From JAPPHA01 sp963664045 (GTDB taxonomy: Bacteria > Pseudomonadota > Alphaproteobacteria > Rhodobacterales > Rhodobacteraceae), in NCBI GenBank assembly GCA_963664045.2, contig CAXXGT010000013.1, forward strand, positions 310,001 through 374,000: a stretch of 64,000 nucleotides of DNA. The letters are read 5' to 3'. This document shows, piece after piece, positions 1 through 7,935 of this stretch; position 1 is the stretch's first letter, and each line of letters opens with the position of its first letter. The translations under genes were made by a program, and so were the position numbers. Under the pieces are notes generated by a model, which had not been told where the DNA came from, ran no database searches, and worked only from the letters and a program-made list of their open reading frames with translations.

Positions 1-840
1 CGCCGCTCGATCGAATACCTGGCCGACGCCGGGGTGAATCCCGAAGCAGCCATCGAGGTCCTTGAACTGCTGCACCGGTCCGAGCCTCTGCAGCGGTCAG
101 GTTCTGCCAGGTATCTCAGGACGCACCCGCTTTCGGCGACGCGGATCAACAGAATCGAAGAACTGGTCAAGAGGCACTCCGGCAATGTTGCCCGGAAAGC
201 CCCGGACATCACCAGGGAGCATGAATACTGGTACGCGCGCGCGCGCGCCAAGTTCAAGGGCTTCCTGAATACTCCGTCAAGAAACATCCGTGAATTGAGG
301 AATGCCGACTCAAGTGAAATCAACTCTCTCGTTCGGGCAATTTCCTACTTTCGACTTCCGGATTTCGATGCCGGCCTGAAGGAAACCGAACGCCTGCTCC
401 GAAAAAGGCCGAATGATGCGTTTTACAACGAACTCAAGGGACAATTCCTGCTCGCAAGTGGTCGTGTCCGGCCTGCGATCGAATCGTACGACATTGCGGT
501 CTCGCTGGCTCCGAAAGAACCATTGTTGCTGGCCGGCCTCGGCCGGGCACAACTCGCCCTGGGGAACCGGGAGTCAAGCGCAGGAGCACTGAGGACCCTT
601 AAGCGCGCATACGACCTTGATCCCCGGGACGCACGAATGCTCAGGGATTTGGCGGTCGCCTACCAGAAGGATGGGCAAAGGGGTATGGCTGCTCTTGTGA
701 CCGCCGAGAGATTTGCATTGAATGCCCAGTTCGCCCAGGCTGCGACCCACGCCGGGCACGCGCAGAAACTCTTGCGGAAAGGCTCCCCGGAATGGCAAAA
801 GGCGCGAGACATTCTGCAAATGGTTGGACGCTTGAAGTGA
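1..840 (+). CDS. M48 family metallopeptidase with C-terminal TPR region (5' partial)
   Basis: The reading frame is open from the first base, so the N-terminus and the HExxH zinc site lie outside the window. The 279 visible residues begin at the end of the peptidase domain. The segment YLRTHPLSATRINRI is the conserved tail of BepA/YfgC-type M48 peptidases, in which a Thr-His-Pro and a later Arg recur. From about residue 105 on, helical repeats of TPR type follow (FRLPDFDAGLKETERLL, ELKGQFLLASGRVRPAIESY, LLLAGLGRAQLALG). Relatives are periplasmic proteases and chaperones for outer-membrane proteins. The DsbA-like gene follows after 28 bases, so both probably serve envelope protein quality control. 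An internal GTG at 34 is unlikely to be the real start, because the frame upstream also reads as peptidase (SIEYLADAG). Confidence 0.85.
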   Translation, partial: RRSIEYLADAGVNPEAAIEVLELLHRSEPLQRSGSARYLRTHPLSATRINRIEELVKRHSGNVARKAPDITREHEYWYARARAKFKGFLNTPSRNIRELRNADSSEINSLVRAISYFRLPDFDAGLKETERLLRKRPNDAFYNELKGQFLLASGRVRPAIESYDIAVSLAPKEPLLLAGLGRAQLALGNRESSAGALRTLKRAYDLDPRDARMLRDLAVAYQKDGQRGMAALVTAERFALNAQFAQAATHAGHAQKLLRKGSPEWQKARDILQMVGRLK

Positions 841-868
841 CAGAACTTTTCCGGGCCGGAGCAACGCA

Positions 869-1633
869 ATGAGGCAGGCTGCATTATTATCCGCATTGGC
901 CTTGTGTCTTGCAGTCAAAGGAATGGCGGTAGCCGCGGAGACGGAGGCGCTGGTGTTTGACCAGGAAACGCGGGACGCGCTGCACGGAGAGATCCGTGAC
1001 TACCTGTTGTCCAATCCTGACATAGTCCTGGAAATGCTCAAGATCATAGAGGAGAGACGGAATCAGGCGGAGGAGGATCGGGACCAACAGCTGTTTTCGG
1101 CATACCGGGAACAAATCATCGACGACGGCATTTCATACGTTGGCGGGAATCCGGACGGCGACGTGACGCTTGTGGAGTTTCTGGATTATCGATGCGGATA
1201 CTGCAGGCGGGCGCATCCCGAAATTGCGAGACTGCTCGAGGAAGACGGAAACATCAGATGGATCGTCAAGGAATACCCCATCCTTGGGCCCGAATCGGTG
1301 TTTGCCGCAAAGATCGCCGTCGGTACGCTCCTTTCGTTGGGCGACGACGCCTATGAGGCTGTCCACGATACCCTCATGACCTATCCGGGACCAATCAACA
1401 GGGCATCCCTTGAAGAAATCGCAGGTCAGTCGGGACTGGACCCGCTCGTCGTCGAGACGGCGATGAAGGATCCGCAAGTTGACTCCCATATCCGCTCAAT
1501 CAGGGAACTCGGCTACGCGCTCAACGTCAGGGGAACTCCGACGTTTATTGTGGGTGAAACATTTGTCCGCGGATTCGTGCCGAAGGCGGATCTGCAGCGC
1601 CTCGTAGACGCGGCCAGAGTCGGCGAACTCTAG
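869..1633 (+). CDS. DsbA family thiol:disulfide oxidoreductase
   Basis: A 254-residue exported thioredoxin-fold protein. Residues 1-23 form a signal peptide (hydrophobic ALLSALALCLAV, cleavage likely after AVA). A helical N-terminal segment (about 30-90) is followed by the thioredoxin fold with the redox motif CGYC at Cys109-Cys112. The cis-proline loop RGTPTFIVG lies near residue 215. This layout matches the DsbA/Com1-like group of alphaproteobacteria, which oxidise or isomerise disulfides in periplasmic proteins. The start ATG has GGAGCAA just upstream. It sits 28 bases after the M48 peptidase gene and is probably co-transcribed with it. Whether it acts as oxidase or isomerase cannot be told from sequence. 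Confidence 0.88.
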   Translation: MRQAALLSALALCLAVKGMAVAAETEALVFDQETRDALHGEIRDYLLSNPDIVLEMLKIIEERRNQAEEDRDQQLFSAYREQIIDDGISYVGGNPDGDVTLVEFLDYRCGYCRRAHPEIARLLEEDGNIRWIVKEYPILGPESVFAAKIAVGTLLSLGDDAYEAVHDTLMTYPGPINRASLEEIAGQSGLDPLVVETAMKDPQVDSHIRSIRELGYALNVRGTPTFIVGETFVRGFVPKADLQRLVDAARVGEL

Positions 1634-1773
1634 TGCAGATCGCCGTCCTTTCCATTGCTTGACCTCGAGAGTCCTCCGCCGTGGTGGTGAGGAAGGAAAA
1701 GGTGCCACGTCACTGGCGATGCAATGCGGTCCATGATGATCGGCGTCGGGCGGGCCGGAAAAACTGATGTGGA

Positions 1774-2286
1774 ATGAGGCGAATGGACAAGAAAGACCGT
1801 GACCGGGATCTCGGACTGATCAGGGAACTGACCACGCTGTTTCGCGACCAGGACCTGTCGGAAATGGAGTTTCGACGGTCTTACCCCGACGAATCGCGCT
1901 TGAAGGTTCGCATTGTCAGGAACACGGGCGTGCATCCTGTTCCTGGTTCGGCGCCTGCCGTTTCACATGTTGAATCCCGAACGGTCTCCGCTCCGGGTGC
2001 CGCTTCGATCACCGGCGAACCGGACGAGGCTGGCGAATCGCATGAACAACATCCCGGATTGATTACCTCTCCGATGGTGGGAACGGCCTACCTCCAGGCC
2101 GAGCCAGGAGCTCCGCCCTTCGTAAGCGCTGGGGACGAGGTTCAACAAGGCCAGACCCTGCTCATCATCGAGGCAATGAAAACGATGAACTTTATCCCGT
2201 CGCCGAAGTTCGGCAGAGTCAGCCGCGTTTTCGTCGATAATGCATCGCCTGTGGAGTTTGGTGCTCCGCTCATGATTATCGAGTAG
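1774..2286 (+). CDS. accB: acetyl-CoA carboxylase biotin carboxyl carrier protein
   Basis: AccB carries the biotin that is carboxylated by AccC and then passes CO2 to acetyl-CoA, the first step of fatty acid synthesis in the cytoplasm. The C-terminal biotinyl domain (about 85-170) ends in the biotin attachment motif EAMKTMNF; the modified lysine is Lys136 counted from this start. The residue after the lysine is Thr where E. coli has Met, a variant I recall from alphaproteobacteria. The N-terminal helix and a Pro/Ala/Gly-rich linker (about 55-85) are normal for the family. A second ATG at 1783 gives a start (MDKKDRDRDL) closer to the family pattern and may be the true one. accC follows after 19 bases. 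Confidence 0.93.
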   Translation: MRRMDKKDRDRDLGLIRELTTLFRDQDLSEMEFRRSYPDESRLKVRIVRNTGVHPVPGSAPAVSHVESRTVSAPGAASITGEPDEAGESHEQHPGLITSPMVGTAYLQAEPGAPPFVSAGDEVQQGQTLLIIEAMKTMNFIPSPKFGRVSRVFVDNASPVEFGAPLMIIE

Positions 2287-2305
2287 CCCGCGTTACGATT
2301 CCGGC

Positions 2306-3649
2306 ATGTTTTCGAAGGTTCTTGTCGCAAACCGGGGAGAGATTGCCCTCCGGATCATTCGTGCCTGTCAGGAGATGGGCATAGCGACCGTTGCCGTCCA
2401 TTCGACGGCAGATGAGGACGCCATGCATGTCCGAATGGCAGACGAGAGCGTCTGCATCGGGCCGCCGCGGGCGACGGAGAGTTATCTGTCGCAGGCATCG
2501 ATCATATCGGCCTGCGATATCTCCGGAGCGGAAGCCATTCATCCCGGTTACGGGTTCCTGTCCGAGAATCCCGGATTCGTGAACATCGTTGAAGAGCACG
2601 GAATCCACTTTATCGGTCCATCCGCTGATCATGTCCGTCGAATGGGCGACAAGATGACGGCAAAGTCGACCATGTCACGCCTCGGCGTACCGTGCGTACC
2701 GGGGTCCGACGAGAACGTCGCCGATGCTCAGGCCGCCCTCAGGATTGCCGACGAAATCGGATACCCGGTTCTCGTCAAGGCTTCGGCCGGCGGTGGCGGC
2801 AGGGGAATGAAACTCGCCCGCTCGAAGGAGGAACTCGAGGCGGCGTTCGGTTCCGCACGATCGGAAGCGCTGACTGCATTCGGCAATGATGAAGTCTACC
2901 TGGAAAAATACCTCGAAAGACCACGCCATATCGAATTCCAGGTCTTTGGTGACGGCCGCGGAAACGCAGTACATCTCGGCGAACGCGACTGTTCGATTCA
3001 GAGACGTCACCAAAAGCTCCTGGAGGAAGCGCCAGGGCCGACGATGACCCCGGAACTTCGTTCGAAGATCGGGAAAATCTGCACCGGCGCAATCGGCGAA
3101 ATGCAATATTCAGGCGCAGGAACCGTTGAATTCCTGTGCGAGGAGGATGCGTTTTATTTCATCGAAATGAACACCCGATTGCAGGTCGAACACCCGGTTA
3201 CGGAGTCGATCTTTCAAGTCGACCTGGTCAAGGAACAGATCCGTGCCGCGGCCGGCCTTGAAATGACCCTTGATCAGGATCGGCTGCGCATCATGGGGCA
3301 CGCCGTAGAGGTCAGAATCAACGCCGAACGTCTGCCGGACTTCACGCCCTGCCCCGGACGCGTCACGACGTTCCATGCTCCGGGCGGGTTGGGAGTCAGG
3401 TTCGACTCTGCTCTGTATCAGGGCTACGAGATCCCTCCTTATTATGATAGCCTCGTCGGCAAGCTGATCGTTCATGGCACGGACCGACGTTCTGCTCTGG
3501 CACGGCTCAAGCGGGCGCTGATCGAGTTGGTTGTTGATGGCATAGATACGACGGCTCCACTGTTCAGCCAGTTACTCGAGGAAAAGGACATTCAGGACGG
3601 CCTGTACGACATACATTGGTTGGAGCGTTGGCTGAGCGAACAATACTGA
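2306..3649 (+). CDS. accC: acetyl-CoA carboxylase biotin carboxylase subunit
   Basis: A 447-residue ATP-grasp enzyme that carboxylates biotin on AccB using bicarbonate and ATP. It begins with the typical N-terminus FSKVLVANRGEIALRIIRAC. The glycine-rich ATP lid KASAGGGGRGMKLA lies near residue 160. The segment RDCSIQRRHQKLLEEAPGP and the active-site segment EMNTRLQVEHPVTE follow. Length and start match the family (about 445-450 residues). It forms an operon with accB, and aat follows after 30 bases. Confidence 0.97.
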   Translation: MFSKVLVANRGEIALRIIRACQEMGIATVAVHSTADEDAMHVRMADESVCIGPPRATESYLSQASIISACDISGAEAIHPGYGFLSENPGFVNIVEEHGIHFIGPSADHVRRMGDKMTAKSTMSRLGVPCVPGSDENVADAQAALRIADEIGYPVLVKASAGGGGRGMKLARSKEELEAAFGSARSEALTAFGNDEVYLEKYLERPRHIEFQVFGDGRGNAVHLGERDCSIQRRHQKLLEEAPGPTMTPELRSKIGKICTGAIGEMQYSGAGTVEFLCEEDAFYFIEMNTRLQVEHPVTESIFQVDLVKEQIRAAAGLEMTLDQDRLRIMGHAVEVRINAERLPDFTPCPGRVTTFHAPGGLGVRFDSALYQGYEIPPYYDSLVGKLIVHGTDRRSALARLKRALIELVVDGIDTTAPLFSQLLEEKDIQDGLYDIHWLERWLSEQY

Positions 3650-3679
3650 CTTCGTGAGGACGTTCAGATCGAAAGGACA

Positions 3680-4333
3680 GTGAAAACACCGTGCGAGGTG
3701 GTTACGAAGGATGTGTTGCTGAAAGCATATTCGATCGGGATCTTTCCGATGGCCGAATCCGCGGACGATACTTCGGTAGTCTGGATTGCGCCCCAAAAGA
3801 GGGGGATTTTGCCTCTTTATTCCTTTCATGCACCGCGCTCGCTCAGGCGTCGAATCCGAAATTGCGGTTATTCGATCAGGATCAACCAGGATTTCGAAGG
3901 AACGATTGCCGGTTGTGCTGACCGCCCGTCTACCTGGATCAGCGCAGGCCTCCGCGCGCTTTTCATGACACTGCACACCGAAGGCCATGCTCATTCCATA
4001 GAAGTCTATGATCAGAACCATGTCCTGGTCGGTGGTCTCTACGGGTTGTCAATTGGCGGGGCCTTCTTTGCCGAAAGCAAGTTTTCCAGGGTCAGGGACG
4101 CGTCGAAAATCGCCCTTGCCTACCTTGTCGCGCGCATGAAATTCGGAGGATTCGCACTTCTCGATATCCAGTTCCTGACGCCGCACCTTGCACGGTTGGG
4201 CGCAATCGAGGTTCCGTCTGCGATTTACAGGCAGAATCTCGAGTTAGCACTGTCCAGGGACGCAGACTTCTTCTTGCTTTCCGAGTCCGTTCAACCTTCG
4301 GAAGTTGTGCACCTGATTACCCAGACGTCATAG
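3680..4333 (+). CDS. aat: leucyl/phenylalanyl-tRNA--protein transferase
   Basis: Aat adds Leu or Phe from charged tRNA to proteins with N-terminal Arg or Lys, marking them for ClpAP degradation (N-end rule). The 217 residues include the family signatures LLKAYSIGIFPMAE near the N-terminus, VVWIAPQKRGILPL, GLYGLSIGGAFFAESKFSR in the middle and LLDIQFLTPHLARLGA towards the end. The start is GTG at 3680 with AAAGGA upstream. It is the third gene of the accB-accC-aat run. Its last 43 bases overlap the 3' end of the convergent DUF2155 gene. Confidence 0.95.
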   Translation: MKTPCEVVTKDVLLKAYSIGIFPMAESADDTSVVWIAPQKRGILPLYSFHAPRSLRRRIRNCGYSIRINQDFEGTIAGCADRPSTWISAGLRALFMTLHTEGHAHSIEVYDQNHVLVGGLYGLSIGGAFFAESKFSRVRDASKIALAYLVARMKFGGFALLDIQFLTPHLARLGAIEVPSAIYRQNLELALSRDADFFLLSESVQPSEVVHLITQTS

Positions 4334-4794
4334 CGTGGGTGTTCGAGCGCAGACAGCGCCGGACTCGACGCGACCATCCAGCCGTTGAATCTTGGCGTGT
4401 CATCGCGTCTGTCGGTAATGACAAGCCGTGCAAAGGCATCGGAGTTCGGATTGCCGGCCGGAAACCTGCATTCGACAAGCTCGAGGGTCAGGAATCCTCT
4501 CTCGATCGATTGACCTTCCGACATCTCCAGTTCGTCGACCTGGCCGGAAAGGAAATCAAGCATCCTCAGCGATGCGCCAACGCCGCTTTCGGTCGCGACT
4601 GTATTCTCGATGGTTTCCGGACCGACAGGTTCCAGGTCGGACGTGGTGATTCTGTCCTCGACAAAATCCTGGGTCACGGCGCCCGAAGCCAGGAACACAA
4701 GCGTAAAAGCAGGCACGATCGGTCGACATTGACGCAATGCTCGCTCCAAGGAAACCCTGACCGCCCTCGCGGTATCGTTGAGTTCACTTTTCAC
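4291..4794 (-). CDS. DUF2155 domain-containing exported protein
   Basis: A small alphaproteobacterial protein of unknown function. A hydrophobic segment (about residues 27-42, PAFTLVFLASGAVTQ) looks like a signal peptide. The C-terminal half carries the DUF2155 pattern: LRMLDFLSGQVDELEMSEGQ, then LTLELVECRFP, then ARLVITDRR, FNGWMVASSPALSALEHPRYDVWVIRC. The two cysteines (ECRFP and VIRC) could form a disulfide. It overlaps mlaD by 11 bases at its start and aat by 43 bases at its end. The long N-terminal stretch before the signal peptide suggests a start a little further in. Location next to mlaD suggests an envelope role; that is inference. Confidence 0.8.
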   Translation of the reverse strand: MKSELNDTARAVRVSLERALRQCRPIVPAFTLVFLASGAVTQDFVEDRITTSDLEPVGPETIENTVATESGVGASLRMLDFLSGQVDELEMSEGQSIERGFLTLELVECRFPAGNPNSDAFARLVITDRRDDTPRFNGWMVASSPALSALEHPRYDVWVIRCTTSEG

Positions 4795-5230
4795 CCGAGA
4801 ACGCCCTGATCAGAAGCGTGGTCAAACTTACCGCCCCCTGTGCGTCCTCGATTGCATCTCCGTGCTCCAGGAATTCGAACTCGGCGCCCGGAATGATCTG
4901 GACGTGATTTCCTCCCAGGAGACCGTCCATCGTGATCTCGACCGCAGAATCGACCGGAATGGAAACCCTTTCATCGATCGCAAGCGTCACGTTGGCAAAG
5001 TACGTTTCCATGTCGAGGGAAAGGTCGGAAACGGTACCGATCTTGACACCTGCTAGTCGAACATCGGTTCCGCGAATGATTCCGCCGACGTCCCTGAATT
5101 CCGCATGAATCTGGTAGCCATCGTCAAGCGTACGGGTTCCGATTGACCCGGCCGCAAAGAAAAGAAAAAAAGCCGCGGCTGCGATGACCAGGGCTCCGAT
5201 TACCGTTTCGGTAATGTTCTCCGACATCAC
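4784..5230 (-). CDS. mlaD: outer membrane lipid asymmetry protein MlaD (MCE domain)
   Basis: A 148-residue MCE-domain protein. MlaD is the periplasmic substrate-binding ring of the MlaFEDB transporter, which moves phospholipids between inner and outer membranes. A single N-terminal transmembrane helix (about 9-30, VIGALVIAAAAFFLFFA) is followed by the MCE domain (about 38-115): YQIHAEFRDVGGIIRGTDVR and VRLAGVKIGTVSDL, then LLGGNHVQIIPG. No mlaE, mlaF or mlaB is in this window. It lies between ndufA12 and the DUF2155 gene on the minus strand. Confidence 0.92.
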   Translation of the reverse strand: MMSENITETVIGALVIAAAAFFLFFAAGSIGTRTLDDGYQIHAEFRDVGGIIRGTDVRLAGVKIGTVSDLSLDMETYFANVTLAIDERVSIPVDSAVEITMDGLLGGNHVQIIPGAEFEFLEHGDAIEDAQGAVSLTTLLIRAFSGEK

Positions 5231-5274
5231 TCAACTGTCCCCTTGGCCAGATTGATCAGCGGTTCCGGCTCGGT

Positions 5275-5649
5275 TCATTCAGGGCTGTTCGGGGTCCATG
5301 CAGTGTAGCCGGGCCGTGCCCCGGGATTCCCGGATCGAAGGCTTCCCTTGGGAACATATGCCTTGTCGGTTCCGGTCATGTTGGGCACATGCGGCTTTTC
5401 CCAGTCCTGCCTCGAAACTGTTCGCTCCGTGGGTGGTGTTTCGCAGGTATGGTGGAGCCAGCCATGCCATTCAGGCGGAATCCGAGAGGCCTCGGCTTCA
5501 CCCGCAAATATGACCCACCGTCGTTGCCCGTTCCGGAAGTAACGGTTCCCCTGGTCGTCAATTCCGACGAAATCCCCCCGCAGCCAGGTATGGAACTGGG
5601 TATTCAGTGTCTGGCCATTCCACCATGTGAACAACCGGTTCAAAAACAT
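5275..5649 (-). CDS. NADH:ubiquinone oxidoreductase subunit NDUFA12
   Basis: A 124-residue homologue of the mitochondrial complex I accessory subunit NDUFA12 (17.2 kDa). The pattern FVGIDDQGNRYFRN, RRWVIFAGEAEASRIPPEWHGWLHH, and a C-terminal YTAWTP is diagnostic; the second stretch is the conserved core W-x-x-Y/F ... PPEWHxWLHH. This subunit is found in alphaproteobacteria and mitochondria and stabilises complex I at the inner membrane. It is encoded apart from the nuo operon, downstream of clpX on the same strand and upstream of mlaD. Confidence 0.93.
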   Translation of the reverse strand: MFLNRLFTWWNGQTLNTQFHTWLRGDFVGIDDQGNRYFRNGQRRWVIFAGEAEASRIPPEWHGWLHHTCETPPTERTVSRQDWEKPHVPNMTGTDKAYVPKGSLRSGNPGARPGYTAWTPNSPE

Positions 5650-5694
5650 CTCTTGTGTCCGTTGGCCTTCAGTTCACGTCACGTTCCGCCGCGA

Positions 5695-6960
5695 TCACGA
5701 CCCGGTCGCCGACAACTCCAGCCGATCGCCGAAAACCCGGAGCGGTTCACACCCGCGCAACACGGTATCCTCATTGACCACGACCTCCTCGAGGTCTTCA
5801 AATCCGGGCAGGTCGAACATCGTGTCGAGCAGGATGTCCTCCATGATCGATCGCAGGCCCCTGGCACCTGTCTTGCGTTGAATGGCACGCGATGCAATGG
5901 CCTTCAAAGCCTCGGGAGTGAACTTCAGCACCACATCCTCGAGTTCGAAAAGGCGCTGGTACTGTTTGACCAGTGCGTTCTTAGGCTCGGTTAGGATTGC
6001 AACAAGCGAATCTTCATCGAGGTCTGACAGTGTCGCGATGACCGGAAGGCGACCGATGAACTCCGGTATCAGCCCGTATTTCAACAGGTCTTCGGGCTCG
6101 AGGGACTCGAGCATCTCGCCGGTCTCCCTCGTGTCCTCCTCCCGGATATCCGCCCCAAACCCGATCGCCGACCCGCGTCCACGCCGCGCGATGACCTTTT
6201 CCAGGCCGCCGAATGCGCCGCCGCAAATGAAAAGGATGTTCGTCGTGTCGACCTGCATGAATTCCTGCTGGGGATGTTTCCTGCCGCCCTGTGGTGGAAC
6301 AGAGGCAACCGTACCTTCCATGATCTTGAGAAGGGCTTGCTGGACTCCCTCGCCAGAAACGTCACGCGTTATCGAGGGATTGTCCGCCTTTCTCGTGATC
6401 TTGTCGACTTCATCGATATAGACGATGCCCCTCTGGGCACGTTCAACGTTGTACTCTGCGGCCTGCAGCAACTTGAGAATGATGTTCTCGACATCTTCCC
6501 CGACATAACCTGCCTCAGTCAGTGTCGTGGCGTCGGCCATGGTAAAGGGAACTTCGAGAATTCTGGCCAGGGTCTGGGCAAGCAGGGTCTTGCCGCATCC
6601 TGTAGGGCCAATAAGCAGAATATTCGACTTGACCAACTCGATTTCGGAATTCTTTTCGTCGTGGTTGAGGCGTTTGTAATGGTTGTGCACGGCGACCGAG
6701 AGGACACGCTTGGCCATGTCCTGCCCGATGACATAATCGTCAAGAACCTTGCAGATTTCGGCAGGAACGGGAACTCCGTCCGAGGTTGCCGACAACCCGC
6801 TTCTGACTTCTTCGCGAATGATGTCCATGCACAACTCGACGCATTCATCGCAGATGAACACGGTTGGCCCGGCGATCAGTTTGCGAACCTCGTGCTGGCT
6901 CTTGCCGCAAAACGAGCAATAGAGCGTGTTTCCGGAATTCTTGCCTTTGGTTTTTGCCAT
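5695..6960 (-). CDS. clpX: ATP-dependent Clp protease ATP-binding subunit ClpX
   Basis: ClpX is the AAA+ unfoldase that feeds substrates into ClpP. The N-terminal zinc domain has Cys15, Cys18, Cys37 and Cys40. Walker A is GPTGCGKT, Walker B is IVYIDEVDKI, and the pore and sensor regions (GYVGEDVENI, IPEFIGRLPV, GARGLRSIMED) follow in the standard order. At 421 residues it is full length. clpP lies upstream on the same strand, separated by 231 bases, so clpX may have its own promoter there. Confidence 0.98.
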   Translation of the reverse strand: MAKTKGKNSGNTLYCSFCGKSQHEVRKLIAGPTVFICDECVELCMDIIREEVRSGLSATSDGVPVPAEICKVLDDYVIGQDMAKRVLSVAVHNHYKRLNHDEKNSEIELVKSNILLIGPTGCGKTLLAQTLARILEVPFTMADATTLTEAGYVGEDVENIILKLLQAAEYNVERAQRGIVYIDEVDKITRKADNPSITRDVSGEGVQQALLKIMEGTVASVPPQGGRKHPQQEFMQVDTTNILFICGGAFGGLEKVIARRGRGSAIGFGADIREEDTRETGEMLESLEPEDLLKYGLIPEFIGRLPVIATLSDLDEDSLVAILTEPKNALVKQYQRLFELEDVVLKFTPEALKAIASRAIQRKTGARGLRSIMEDILLDTMFDLPGFEDLEEVVVNEDTVLRGCEPLRVFGDRLELSATGS

Positions 6961-7169
6961 CCCCGCCTTCTCCTGCCTTTGCTGCCCTTCGGGTGACGGT
7001 GTTACAAGGCTGTCTGCTCACGAACTGCCCTGTGCCTCATTCGTGCAAACCTAGTGTAGGAACTGCCGAGGCACAACGCGTCTCTGATCGCGCTTGGACA
7101 AGGCATCTGCAGTCACTGGATCAACGATCCCAGCCTAATTCCGCACCCCTTTTTTTTTCTTTCCTGTAT

Positions 7170-7191
7170 CCCCGGGGATCGTAGCCCGGGG
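7170..7191 (-). other. GC-rich hairpin just after the clpP stop codon
   Basis: Bases 7170-7176 (CCCCGGG) pair with 7185-7191 (CCCGGGG) around an 8-base loop, directly after the clpP stop. On the minus strand the tail is A-rich, not U-rich, so this is not a standard intrinsic terminator. It may protect the clpP mRNA end. Confidence 0.5.
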
Positions 7192-7821
7192 TCATTCCGT
7201 TACGGCGGAATCTTCCCGTTTTTCGACAATTTCATCAATGAGCCCCCAGTCCTTCGCTTCTTCGGCGGACATGAAGTTGTCACGATCAAGTGCAGTTTCA
7301 ACATCTTCGAGCGGCTTACCGGTATGAGATACATATATTCTGTTCAACCGGTCCTTGAGATCAAGGATTTCCCTTGCATGCAAGGCAATGTCCGATGCGG
7401 TCCCCTGGAATCCGCCCGACGGCTGGTGCACCATGATCCGGCTGTTCGGCAGGGCGTAACGCATTCCGGGTTCACCTGCCGCAAGCAATAGTGCTCCCAT
7501 TGACGCTGCTTGTCCGATGCAAAGTGTCGAGACCTGGGGACGAATGTACTGCATGGTATCGTAGATCGACATTCCGGAGGTCACGATCCCGCCCGGGCTG
7601 TTGATGTACATTGCTATGTCCTTCTTGGGACTTTCCGCTTCCAGGTACAGCAATTGTGCGACGACCAGCGTGGCAGTCAGATCCTGGACGGGCCCTGACA
7701 CGAATATGATCCGCTCCTTTAGCAGCCGTGAATAGATGTCGTAGGCCCGCTCCCCTCTCGATGTCTGTTCGACAACCATGGGAACCAGTGTGTTCGCATA
7801 AACTTCAGGCGGGTTTTTCAC
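7192..7821 (-). CDS. clpP: ATP-dependent Clp protease proteolytic subunit ClpP
   Basis: The serine peptidase core of ClpXP. The nucleophile is in IGQAASMGALLL, the histidine in IMVHQPSGG, and the acid in the late DRDNFMSAEEA segment. I place the start at a GTG at 7821 (VKNPPEVYANTLVPMVVEQ). It has GGAG eight bases upstream and gives 209 residues, the family's usual size. An in-frame ATG at 7926 would add 35 residues with no family similarity and leave almost no spacer after tig. tig lies upstream and clpX downstream on the same strand, the classic tig-clpP-clpX order. Confidence 0.95.
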   Translation of the reverse strand: MKNPPEVYANTLVPMVVEQTSRGERAYDIYSRLLKERIIFVSGPVQDLTATLVVAQLLYLEAESPKKDIAMYINSPGGIVTSGMSIYDTMQYIRPQVSTLCIGQAASMGALLLAAGEPGMRYALPNSRIMVHQPSGGFQGTASDIALHAREILDLKDRLNRIYVSHTGKPLEDVETALDRDNFMSAEEAKDWGLIDEIVEKREDSAVTE

Positions 7822-7935
7822 CGATACGTCTCCGTTCTGGCAGCGTTTTTCGAGTTTCGACCATTCATTCAAGAGAAACCGGTGCTTGGGCAAGGTCGCG
7901 ATTGAAGTGACGCCAAGGTAATCCAACCTGGAACT

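Noticed and set aside
237..250. Short CG-repeat (GCGCGCGCGCGC) in the M48 peptidase gene
   Set aside because: It encodes Ala-Arg codons within a TPR-linker helix in frame and shows no other repeat feature; a CRISPR or microsatellite reading is not supported.
7149..7191. Possible intrinsic terminator with T-run near 7150
   Set aside because: The T-run lies before the hairpin on the plus strand and reads as A-run after it on the minus strand, so it fits a terminator in neither direction.
7822..7926. N-terminal extension of ClpP from an ATG at 7926
   Set aside because: The extra 35 residues show no ClpP similarity, and a GTG at 7821 with GGAG eight bases upstream gives the normal 209-residue length.
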